This document shows positions 6,712 through 12,730 of a stretch of 22,248 bases of DNA, piece by piece. The stretch's first letter is position 1; every line of letters starts with the position of its first letter. The notes beneath the pieces are model-generated. The model ran no database searches. It was not told the DNA's origin and saw only the letters and a program-made list of their open reading frames with translations. Source of the DNA: Candidatus Egerieousia excrementavium (lineage in GTDB: Bacteria; Bacteroidota; Bacteroidia; Bacteroidales; UBA932); the NCBI GenBank assembly GCA_017694275.1, contig JADINB010000067.1, positions 1-22,248 of the forward strand, read 5' to 3'. The position numbers were made by a program, and so were the translations under genes.

Positions 6712-7463
6712 TCCGGCACGCCTTAACAAGTAAAGTCCCTCATACCCGATGCAGAGAACGGTTTCCTTAGCCGGTTCATCTTCTACTGCATGTCCCCTTC
6801 TGAGCAATGGATTGACGGCTTCTCCGATTACGATGCTGACCGCCCTTTGGAACAAACCTTCGATGACCTCGGACGAGAGTTTATAAACTTCTATAAACGA
6901 CTTAAATCCATTCCCGAAATCCGGTTCTATCTCTCCCTTGTGCAACAACAGAAATTCAACGACTTCTTCTGTAACGAAAAACAGCGCATGAAGAAACTCA
7001 ACGGAGACCTCTATACCGCCAGCTCCTACCGGATATCCTGGGCTGCCCTGCGCATAGCCATGGTGCTCACAGCCCTGCGGATGATGGATAGCGGCTGGAT
7101 TGCAGATAGAACAGAATGTGCCGACACCGACCTTGATACCGCACTGTCCATTATTAAGACCATATCAGCCCATAACGAATACATCTTCAATGTGCTCAAC
7201 GATGGTCATACTGGAGATGTAAAAGTCTCAGACACCTACAGTTCTGCAGCCCGCAACGAGCTGCTTGCCATCCTTCCGGACAACTTCACTTCCAAGGACA
7301 TGCAGTCAGCCGCCGTGCGCCCGTCCTCACTCCGCAAGCTCCGTTGCGGCACTCCCACCGCTGACCTTCCTCCCCACACACAAAAAAAATCGCAAGACTG
7401 CCGTACCATACTAAATATACAGACACAGTCACCTCCTCCAACCTGCACAACCATCCAAGCTGA
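6712..7463 (+). pseudogene. Decayed C-terminal part of a DUF3987 protein from a mobile element
   Basis: The frame reads SGTP, then a TAA stop at 6724-6726, then QVKSLIPDAENGFLSRFIFY and on to KLNGDLYTASSYRISWAALR. This is the C-terminal half of DUF3987, a family found with VirE/primase-like proteins on Bacteroidota mobilizable elements. Everything upstream of SGTP is missing. The family-like frame runs to about 7310. From there the open frame gives an unlikely Pro/Thr/Gln-rich tail to 7494, whereas another frame gives KKIARLPYHTKYTD and a stop at 7461-7463, so a frameshift lies between about 7310 and 7380. Loss of the 5' half, a nonsense codon and a frameshift together mean the gene is dead. 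Confidence 0.7.
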
Positions 7464-7482
7464 CAATATAATCTGTCAAAAG

Positions 7483-7513
7483 TTTATTATTTAGTTATTT
7501 TTATGTATATTTG
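7483..7513 (+). promoter_or_regulatory. Promoter of abiEi
   Basis: TTTA (7483-7486), a 19-base spacer and TATATTTG (7506-7513), an exact TAnnTTTG -7 element. Transcription would begin near 7520, only about ten bases before the ATG at 7531, so the mRNA is nearly leaderless and has no Shine-Dalgarno sequence. The -7 element overlaps the palindrome described separately. Confidence 0.65.
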
Positions 7514-7531
7514 CGGTAAATAATACCGCAA
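7511..7531 (+). promoter_or_regulatory. Perfect palindromic operator over the abiEi -7 element and start codon
   Basis: TTGCGGTA (7511-7518) and TACCGCAA (7524-7531) are exact reverse complements separated by five bases. The left arm contains the end of the -7 element and the right arm ends on the A of the start codon. AbiEi antitoxins of other bacteria repress their own operons by binding inverted repeats at the promoter. This palindrome is in the right place for the same autoregulation. As RNA it could also form a hairpin that hides the start codon. Binding is inferred. Confidence 0.6.
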
Positions 7532-8292
7532 TGGCTACTAAAATAAACGAAATAGTTCAAAGAGTACCTCGTAATTCACCGTTGTTTTCCTCCTGGCTTG
7601 CCGAAAAAGGTATAGACAGAAAGGAGCAGACCTCATATGTCCGTAGCGGCTGGATAGAAAGGATAGGACATGGAGTTTATAAATTCTCTGGAGCTACCCC
7701 GACTGCATATTCAGTCATATCAGCCTACAATTCACAACTAAGCAAGAAATGCCACATCGGAGCATCATCTGCCCTTGATTTGCGCGGCTATTCTCACTTC
7801 GTTCCTATGGGCAAGCCCACCGCATACGTCTTCACAGAGGAAAATACAAGAATCCCTGAGTGGATGTCCGCAGGAGACTGGGATATGACCATAAAACACT
7901 ATTCATCGGCTATCTTCGGAACCGACGGTCTCGGCCTTGAAACCATCACAAACGACGGTTATGACCTTCTTATATCCTCCCCAGAAAGGGCAATAATGGA
8001 ATGCCTTAATATGACTCCGGTCCAATATTCCCTGATGGACACATACTATATGATGGAAATGCTCACCACCCTACGTCCGAAACTCATACAGCAACTGCTT
8101 GAAGCTTGCTCGTCAGTAAAAGTCAAACGCCTTTTCCTCTATATGTCCGAAAAATCTGGCCATCAATGGTTCAATGCGCTCAACACCGACACCATCGACC
8201 TCGGCAGCGGACAGCGCCTGCTGACCCCCGGAGGCCGTTACATCTCCAGATACCAGATGACCATATCCCAAGAACTCGCAGACTATGAATAA
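7531..8292 (+). CDS. abiEi: AbiEi-family antitoxin / transcriptional repressor
   Basis: A 253-residue protein. The N-terminal 50 residues form a winged-helix-type DNA-binding domain (RNSPLFSSWLAEKGIDRKEQ, then a wing with GWIERIGHGVYKF). The rest matches the AbiEi C-terminal antitoxin domain, with the 'HIGASSALDLRGYSHFVPMG' block (75-94) and the 'SSPERAIMECLN' segment. AbiEi neutralises the nucleotidyltransferase toxin AbiEii in type IV toxin-antitoxin / abortive-infection systems and represses the operon. The gene looks complete, with its own promoter and operator. The last 8 bases overlap the toxin start, the usual coupled arrangement. Because the toxin is truncated here, this is probably an orphan antitoxin, still able to act on related toxins in trans. 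Confidence 0.85.
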   Translation: MATKINEIVQRVPRNSPLFSSWLAEKGIDRKEQTSYVRSGWIERIGHGVYKFSGATPTAYSVISAYNSQLSKKCHIGASSALDLRGYSHFVPMGKPTAYVFTEENTRIPEWMSAGDWDMTIKHYSSAIFGTDGLGLETITNDGYDLLISSPERAIMECLNMTPVQYSLMDTYYMMEMLTTLRPKLIQQLLEACSSVKVKRLFLYMSEKSGHQWFNALNTDTIDLGSGQRLLTPGGRYISRYQMTISQELADYE

Positions 8293-8617
8293 CCTGTATG
8301 CCAAGAAAGTGGAACTCCTGCTCAGGATGATTCCGATAATATCAGAGGAAGGAGTCTTTGCCATTCACGGAGGTTCTGCCATCAACCTCTTCCTAAAGGA
8401 TATGCCGCGCTATTCCATAGACGCCGACCTGACTTACATCCCGTTGGAAGGCCGCAAAACCAGTATAGAGAACATCAACTCCCATCTGAACGCAATTTCC
8501 GAGAAGGCAAAGAAAGCATTCAGAGGAATGCATATAGTACACAAGCCAGACATCTGTAAACTCCTGTGCGAATATCGCGGCAGACAGGTCAAGATAGAAG
8601 TGAACTCCTCTATATAG
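8285..8617 (+). pseudogene. abiEii: Truncated AbiEii nucleotidyltransferase toxin
   Basis: The frame starts at ATG 8285 inside the antitoxin gene and gives only 110 residues, where AbiEii proteins usually have about 250-300. Present are the nucleotidyltransferase GGS motif (29-31), the following carboxylates D46 and D48 in YSIDADL, and a third acidic position, E105 in VKIEVN. The C-terminal two thirds are missing, including the helical domain with the conserved K/D and DR...RDL motifs. After KIEVNSS the sequence meets TAG at 8615-8617. The next frame gives a short unrelated stretch, not the expected continuation, so this is a deletion junction rather than a simple frameshift. The fragment is unlikely to be toxic. 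Confidence 0.75.
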
Positions 8618-8717
8618 AATCAAGGACACGCAAAAACTATGTAGGTGAAAATGTAGGGGGATTTTACAAAAGAGTAGATATTAAATAGTTGAAAATAAAC
8701 TGTTTGATATCTGTAAA

Positions 8718-8733
8718 TGTGATCCGGTTGGGA
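8718..8733. repeat. Left att-like direct repeat (copy of tRNA-Arg 3' end)
   Basis: TGTGATCCGGTTGGGA is identical to 8996-9011, 278 bases to the right. Fourteen of the sixteen bases are the 3' end of tRNA-Arg, including the discriminator base and acceptor stem, and the other two continue into the flank. This is the usual structure left by site-specific integration into a tRNA gene. Confidence 0.6.
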
Positions 8734-8735
8734 GT

Positions 8736-8755
8736 AAGCCTCTGAGAGGCTTTTT
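8736..8755 (+). terminator. Intrinsic terminator beside the left att copy
   Basis: AAGCCTC and GAGGCTT pair around a TGA loop and run into a T-tract ending at 8755. On the plus strand it would terminate anything read through from the abiE locus, and it lies two bases to the right of the att-like repeat. Confidence 0.6.
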
Positions 8756-8767
8756 CCCTGTCCATGC

Positions 8768-8876
8768 GCCACGGGCTGTATTTTGCAACATAGCCCGTGC
8801 CAACTTACGGTTGGGATTGTGCTCGCCTTTCAGGCTGTGCATTCCCATCCCCCTGCCACGGGCTATCTTACAACAC
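8768..8876. repeat. Cluster of GCCACGGGCT inverted and direct repeats
   Basis: CACGGGCT (8770-8777) and AGCCCGTG (8792-8799) are a perfect 8-bp inverted repeat with a 14-base loop. A second, imperfect direct copy of the left arm and loop, GCCACGGGCTATCTTACAACA, lies at 8856-8876. The arrangement suggests a structured mobile-element end or a dispersed repeat unit rather than coding DNA. Confidence 0.45.
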
Positions 8877-8952
8877 TGTCGCAATACGCACAACAAGTTG
8901 TGCTTTTTATTTTTATTCCGTCAGCTTACAAGAGCAAGCTTTTGACGCTTCC

Positions 8953-8982
8953 GGATAAAAATAAAGCCGGACTTTGTCCGGC
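8953..8982 (-). terminator. Terminator downstream of tRNA-Arg
   Basis: On the minus strand GCCGGAC and GTCCGGC form a 7-bp stem with an AAA loop (8966-8982), followed by a T-rich TTTATTTTTAT tail. It begins 15 bases beyond the tRNA 3' end and is well placed to end the tRNA transcript. Confidence 0.7.
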
Positions 8983-8995
8983 GTATTGCTTTTGT

Positions 8996-9011
8996 TGTGA
9001 TCCGGTTGGGA
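8996..9011. repeat. Right att-like direct repeat inside tRNA-Arg
   Basis: TGTGATCCGGTTGGGA overlaps the 3' end of tRNA-Arg (8998-9011 are tRNA bases) and matches 8718-8733 exactly. The copy here keeps the tRNA intact, as integrative elements normally do, so this is the restored-gene side. Confidence 0.6.
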
Positions 9012-9071
9012 TTCGAACCCAAGACCCACAGCTTAGAAGGCTGTTGCTCTATCCAGCTGAGCTACCGGACC
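8998..9071 (-). tRNA. tRNA-Arg (anticodon TCT)
   Basis: A 74-nt tRNA on the minus strand. Acceptor stem GGTCCGG pairs with CCGGATC (one G-T pair), followed by discriminator A. The D arm is GCTC...GAGC. The anticodon stem ACAGC/GCTGT encloses loop CTTCTAA with anticodon TCT, which reads AGA. The variable loop is GGGTC, and the T arm is TTGGG TTCGAAT CCCAA. CCA is not encoded. It has its own promoter, a leader hairpin and a terminator, and it is the apparent integration site of the adjacent scar. Confidence 0.97.
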
Positions 9072-9074
9072 TAT

Positions 9075-9095
9075 CCCGCTTCAATCCGAAGCGGG
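9075..9095 (-). other. Leader hairpin immediately upstream of tRNA-Arg
   Basis: CCCGCTTC and GAAGCGGG are a perfect 8-bp inverted repeat with a 5-base loop, ending three bases before the tRNA 5' end. In the precursor RNA this forms a stable 5' leader stem next to the RNase P cleavage site. On the plus strand it could terminate weakly, but no T-run follows. Confidence 0.55.
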
Positions 9096-9097
9096 TG

Positions 9098-9128
9098 CAA
9101 ATATAGCAATTAATTGTCAATGGTGAAA
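9098..9128 (-). promoter_or_regulatory. Promoter of tRNA-Arg
   Basis: On the minus strand TTTC (9125-9128), a 19-base spacer and an exact -7 element TATATTTG (9098-9105). Transcription would start near 9091, about 20 bases before the mature tRNA, within the leader hairpin region. Confidence 0.65.
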
Positions 9129-9148
9129 ATTTTATTTTTTGCAGTACT

Positions 9149-10003
9149 TTACAGCACTCTTATAATTCTTACACCTACATTAGACTTGATAGAGTTTGCA
9201 TATTCCTGCAACGTGCGCGGTTCAATCCATACTTTCATTGCTCCCATGGAGGCATGGATGAAAGTAAGTTTTCCGTTGAGCCAGACGACAATTCCCACAT
9301 GGCTCAAATCAAGCCCCTCGTTTGAAGTGCAGAAACCTACTATGTCGCCGGCCTTGATCTTAGATGCATATTTTTCAATATCCTCCTTGGGAATATACCA
9401 GTACTTGTGCGAATTGAGTTCAGTTTCCATCTCTGAAATCTTCAGAAGTTCTTCTGCAGGTGCGGAAGCAAGTTGTTTGTAACGGTCTGCATGTTTGCTC
9501 ATGAAAGAGAACTTCTGGTTGAGAGGCGTGCCTGCTATCTCTTTGCTCATCTCCTTTACATAGCCGTTTTTTTCGGCCTGCAGAATCCATTCGCTGGTAT
9601 AGTGTATTCTGCTCGGATAACCGTCTATCTTGCCGTCGCGGTATCTTAATTTTCTGATATTGTCGCAGAATGCGGCGTAACTTGTGTCGCTGCTCTGTGC
9701 AGTGAGCGCGAGTGCAAGACATGATTCAACATAGAGAATGCAGTCTGTCTCTTTCAGTTTTACCACAAGCTGTTCGGGTTCTACTTCAAGTGTGCCGGCA
9801 ACATACCGGGTCCCCTGTCTGAGCAGTGCGGCTTTCAGCATAACTTCGACTGTCGGCTGTTCCTTGATTTTTACAAGTTCGCCCATTATACGGCTGTATT
9901 CGGCCCTTTCTCCATTATCCTGTGCAGAAGCGGCAGCTGCAGGGAGAATAGCCAGGCACAGCAATGCCAGTGTTACCGTAAAAAGTCTGAAAATGTGTTT
10001 CAT
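9149..10003 (-). CDS. DUF1460 family secreted NlpC/P60-like amidase
   Basis: A 284-residue exported protein. A signal peptide covers about 1-27 (hydrophobic TLALLCLAILPAAAA, then SAQ). The mature part fits DUF1460, a papain-like NlpC/P60 relative of N-acetylmuramoyl-L-alanine amidase type. It shows the catalytic Cys88 in ETDCILYVES, the HYTSEW segment (134-139), PLNQKFSFMSKH (160-171), KAGDIVGF (218-224), SHVGI with His235 and a later HASMGA with His250. Usual DUF1460 proteins carry 'DCvtfVE' at the nucleophile; here it is DCILYVE. It would act on peptidoglycan in the periplasm. It is last in a minus-strand set behind the DUF368 gene (45 bp gap). Confidence 0.85.
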   Translation of the reverse strand: MKHIFRLFTVTLALLCLAILPAAAASAQDNGERAEYSRIMGELVKIKEQPTVEVMLKAALLRQGTRYVAGTLEVEPEQLVVKLKETDCILYVESCLALALTAQSSDTSYAAFCDNIRKLRYRDGKIDGYPSRIHYTSEWILQAEKNGYVKEMSKEIAGTPLNQKFSFMSKHADRYKQLASAPAEELLKISEMETELNSHKYWYIPKEDIEKYASKIKAGDIVGFCTSNEGLDLSHVGIVVWLNGKLTFIHASMGAMKVWIEPRTLQEYANSIKSNVGVRIIRVL

Positions 10004-10048
10004 GATTTTTTGTCCTGTCTCTTATGTTATCGATGTGTGAATAAGTAC

Positions 10049-10981
10049 TTATTTTGTCTCACTGCTTTTCTTGTGCTTGAGGCTCAGCTCCAGAATTACC
10101 ACTAAGGCAATGCCTACAAGTGCAAAGACAATTGCTCCGCCAAGTTCTGCCGGAACACCGTTTGCGGCTTCAAAATGTCCCGGCCATACAGGCCTGTCTA
10201 CCGTGAGCGCTGCATTTTCTGAACTGCCTGCAACCACCACCTTCCAGGGCCAGACCTTGATTAGTGAACCTATCATAAATCCCGACAGGGCTGCAATTGT
10301 GGGCATATAGAATTTTTTGAGAAGCCATCCCAAAAAGTGTGAGAATGCAAGAATACCTAAAATCGCGCCTATTGCAAATGTTATGAGCACCGGCAGGTTG
10401 AGGTCTGTGACAGCCTTCATTATGAATTCATATTTGCCCATCAGGAGCAGGATGAAACTGCCCGATATGCCCGGGAGAATCATTGCGCATATGGCTATTG
10501 CACCGGAAAGAAATATGAACCAGTAAGTCTCAGGAGTCTGGCTCGGCGATATGAGACAAATGTAACCGGCAACGACAATGCCTATGATCAGGAAAAGAAT
10601 GTTGGTGAAGTTCCATTTGTCAATCTCCCTGAGAACCATAAATGAAGAGAGAAGGATTAGCCCGAAGAAAAAACTCCAAAGTTCAATAGGGTGATGTACA
10701 AGCAGATATCCCATAAGTCTTGCCAGCGAGAAGATGCTTATAAGGATACCGAGTATGAGCGAGCAGAGAAACGGTGCGTTTATTGCCCGCAGAAAGGCAA
10801 GGAACCGACCCTTCAGCAGAAGCCTGAAATTCGTGGTGATGGCCTTGATAGAGTCTATCAGGGTCTGGTAGATTCCCATTAAAAATGCTATGGTGCCACC
10901 GCTTACGCCGGGAATCACATCGGCTGCTCCCATGCAGATTCCCTTGAATGTCACAATCAAGTATTTTAATTTGTCTTTCAT
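10049..10981 (-). CDS. DUF368 family polytopic membrane protein, PopT-type undecaprenyl phosphate translocase
   Basis: A 310-residue integral membrane protein with roughly eight hydrophobic helices. It carries two related signature loops, GAADVIPGVSGGT (18-30) and CAMILPGISGSF (165-176), each followed by a helix ending in MGxY; this internal duplication is the hallmark of DUF368. Members of DUF368 have been shown to flip undecaprenyl phosphate back to the cytoplasmic face (PopT), supplying lipid carrier for peptidoglycan and surface polysaccharides. The gene lies 6 bp after the TPR gene and 45 bp before the DUF1460 gene, all on one strand, which fits an envelope-maintenance operon. The C-terminal region (about 250-282) carries an extra hydrophilic stretch before the last helix. 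Confidence 0.85.
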   Translation of the reverse strand: MKDKLKYLIVTFKGICMGAADVIPGVSGGTIAFLMGIYQTLIDSIKAITTNFRLLLKGRFLAFLRAINAPFLCSLILGILISIFSLARLMGYLLVHHPIELWSFFFGLILLSSFMVLREIDKWNFTNILFLIIGIVVAGYICLISPSQTPETYWFIFLSGAIAICAMILPGISGSFILLLMGKYEFIMKAVTDLNLPVLITFAIGAILGILAFSHFLGWLLKKFYMPTIAALSGFMIGSLIKVWPWKVVVAGSSENAALTVDRPVWPGHFEAANGVPAELGGAIVFALVGIALVVILELSLKHKKSSETK

Positions 10982-10987
10982 AAGATT

Positions 10988-12100
10988 TTAATATTTTTTG
11001 TTATTGATTTTTTCTGTGGAAAGAAGCAGTTTCATGAAAGTGGTGTCTTCTTTAAGTTCCGGATATATATTGCATAATACATGCGGCCACGACGGGTCTA
11101 TGGCCATAATCTTCCTGAGTCTGGATATGAATGTGTCATTCTGGCCGTTGAGATGGCTTTCTATGGCAAGAATACACAGCATGCCGAATTCCGCCTCGCT
11201 GCACTGGTGGTTTATTTCCAGTGCCCTTGCAAAGTTCTCGCGGGCTGCCCTGATGTTTTTCAACCCCATGTGTGATTCGGCAATACCTGCGAATGCAAGA
11301 GGATTGTCTGGCTCCGCAATGGCAAAATCCTCGAAATATTTGAGCGCATCGCCAAACTTGAAAAGGTTCAGATACACGATGGCGATATTGTGCAGTGCCA
11401 TGGCATTGTTCCCGTTCAGCGCTATGGCATACTCGAATGCGTCTATTGCCTTCTCGAAAAGGTTATGTTTTGCATAAAGGGTTCCCAGATCGAACCATAT
11501 CGCATCTTCGAACGGGTAAGCCTCCAGATATTTTCCATAATAGAATTCGGCTTTGCCGAAATTTCCGGCTATGTCATGGCAAAATGCAATGTCGCAGTAA
11601 AGCTCGCTGTCGCATGCATCGTGCTTCTGCAGGAAATCGTAATACCTGAGTGCAGATTTGAAATTCTTTGCATTGATGCAGTCTGAGGCGAGTGAGGCCA
11701 CAACATCTGAATACTCTGCTATGCCGGGGAATTGTTCAATTGCCGAAAAATATTCGTCGGCTCCCTGGAAATCGTTGCGGCAGGTGCATATCCTTGCATG
11801 CAGCAGTGAAATCATTGTGCTGTCGGGGCACGGACTCTCTTCGACTACTGCCTGAGCCTGTTCTGTCTTGCCATCTCTCAACAGCGCATCCACATACCTT
11901 TCCGTAATCTCTGCAGAATAGGAGTATTGTTCAAAGGCACATTCACAGGCGTTGAGCAGCTTGGCTGTATCGTAAATCTCTCCGTAGTAATCTATTATTT
12001 CAAGAAAATCGTCCTGGGAAAGGCGCAGTGAAGCAACGTCTCCGTTTCTGGTAGCAGACTCATAACTGTCAAGCAGCATGAAAAACTCCTTATCTTTCAT
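10988..12100 (-). CDS. Tetratricopeptide repeat protein
   Basis: A 370-residue protein with no signal peptide or transmembrane helix, so probably cytoplasmic. At least five tandem 34-residue TPR units are visible in register at about 132-165, 166-199, 200-233, 234-267 and 268-301, with typical positions such as W/L-G-Y-A-F-A-P (for example FDLGTLYAKHNLFEKAIDAF). Residues 1-130 are probably more degenerate helical repeats. TPR solenoids bind partner proteins; the partner is unknown. Its start overlaps the end of the DUF6913 gene by 11 bp, and its stop lies 6 bp before the DUF368 start, so it sits centrally in a coupled operon. Confidence 0.85.
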   Translation of the reverse strand: MKDKEFFMLLDSYESATRNGDVASLRLSQDDFLEIIDYYGEIYDTAKLLNACECAFEQYSYSAEITERYVDALLRDGKTEQAQAVVEESPCPDSTMISLLHARICTCRNDFQGADEYFSAIEQFPGIAEYSDVVASLASDCINAKNFKSALRYYDFLQKHDACDSELYCDIAFCHDIAGNFGKAEFYYGKYLEAYPFEDAIWFDLGTLYAKHNLFEKAIDAFEYAIALNGNNAMALHNIAIVYLNLFKFGDALKYFEDFAIAEPDNPLAFAGIAESHMGLKNIRAARENFARALEINHQCSEAEFGMLCILAIESHLNGQNDTFISRLRKIMAIDPSWPHVLCNIYPELKEDTTFMKLLLSTEKINNKKY

Positions 12101-12656
12101 CTTTTTTACCTTTTACGGAGTTAATGCTTTCAAGATAATAACAGACGCGGTCTGCAAATTCGCTCTTGTCGAGCAGCGCTCCGCCGGAGCCTGATATGAT
12201 CATGTCGTATTTTATCTCTTTTTCCTCTCTCATGGCGATTCTGAATCCGCATTTTGTCGTAGCCGCAAGATATTTTGTGGCGAATGAACTGTCTGCGTTG
12301 AAATTCAGGAGCACGTCGTATCCGTTTTCCGGAATCTGCGCCGTAATGCGGGGGCCGGGAGTACCGATAAGAGAGACCTGCCTGCGGCCGAAGAGCCGTA
12401 TTCCGTCTTTTATCTCATTCCGGGCGACCGACAGCAGTTTCCCCTTGCGTATATATGCAAACCCGTCATAAGCCAGTTTATGCTCCCTGAATATCCTGCA
12501 GCATTCGTTGAGCGTATCTATCTCTTCACGCGAGGTTATGTTGTATAGAAAAACCAGGGACCCGATGGCATTGTAGGCGGGAAATATCCTTTCAGGATCT
12601 TCTTTCCCATCTTTTCTGAGCCTTCTTTTTCTGAATATATCTATAATGCCGGACAT
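12090..12656 (-). CDS. DUF6913 family protein, unknown function
   Basis: A 188-residue soluble protein. A basic N-terminal helix (MSGIIDIFRKRRLRK) is followed by an alpha/beta domain with a strand-like SLVFLYNI, a charged helix, and FIRxx-like segments; the later YDVLLNFNADSSFATKYLAA and the KCGFRIAM...YDMIISG blocks match my memory of the Bacteroidota-specific DUF6913 pattern. I started it at ATG 12656, because the in-frame upstream starts (to 12686) would place the start inside the proposed promoter region. It is the first gene of the set that continues with the TPR, DUF368 and DUF1460 genes, overlapping the TPR gene by 11 bp. No enzymatic motif is visible. Confidence 0.65.
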   Translation of the reverse strand: MSGIIDIFRKRRLRKDGKEDPERIFPAYNAIGSLVFLYNITSREEIDTLNECCRIFREHKLAYDGFAYIRKGKLLSVARNEIKDGIRLFGRRQVSLIGTPGPRITAQIPENGYDVLLNFNADSSFATKYLAATTKCGFRIAMREEKEIKYDMIISGSGGALLDKSEFADRVCYYLESINSVKGKKDER

Positions 12657-12683
12657 ATCGGAGCCATCTCTTGAGATCGCTCG

Positions 12684-12691
12684 CAAAGGTA
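12684..12691 (-). promoter_or_regulatory. -7 element for the DUF6913-TPR-DUF368-DUF1460 set
   Basis: TACCTTTG on the minus strand is an exact TAnnTTTG match, 27 bases upstream of the chosen ATG at 12656. No clear TTTG is found at -33, so the promoter may be weak or need an activator. It lies back-to-back with a plus-strand candidate at 12706-12713. Confidence 0.45.
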
Positions 12692-12705
12692 ATTAAATTT
12701 TTGAG

Positions 12706-12713
12706 TATATTCG
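12706..12713 (+). promoter_or_regulatory. Candidate -7 element for the acyl-CoA ligase gene
   Basis: TATATTCG differs from TAnnTTTG by one base and ends 17 bases before ATG 12731. No good -33 element is present. The divergent -7 elements are only 14 bases apart, so polymerases on the two strands would exclude each other. Confidence 0.35.
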
Positions 12714-12730
12714 CACTTTATTATTCTGCC

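Larger units (their letters stand above)
8618..8995. other. Gene-free scar of a mobile element next to tRNA-Arg
   Basis: These 378 bases hold no convincing gene on either strand. The left 100 bases are AT-rich and may be the far side of the abiEii deletion. From 8718 the sequence is organised: a 16-bp copy of the tRNA 3' end (8718-8733), a terminator (8736-8755), inverted and direct repeats of GCCACGGGCT (8768-8876), a second short match to the tRNA end (CGGTTGGGATT, 8808-8818), and the tRNA terminator (8953-8982). No integrase is present. It is best read as the residue of an element that used the tRNA as its integration site. Confidence 0.5.

Noticed and set aside
6529..6948. Minus-strand 139-codon frame across the phage/DUF3987 junction
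   Set aside because: Its right half is antisense to recognisable DUF3987 sequence, and no start signal is evident.
8768..8876. CRISPR-like repeat cluster
   Set aside because: Only two imperfect direct copies, with no regular spacing and no cas genes.
8681..8896. Minus-strand 71-codon frame and plus-strand 107-codon frame in the att scar
   Set aside because: They run across repeats, a terminator or the tRNA, and show no protein-like pattern; I treat the region as non-coding.
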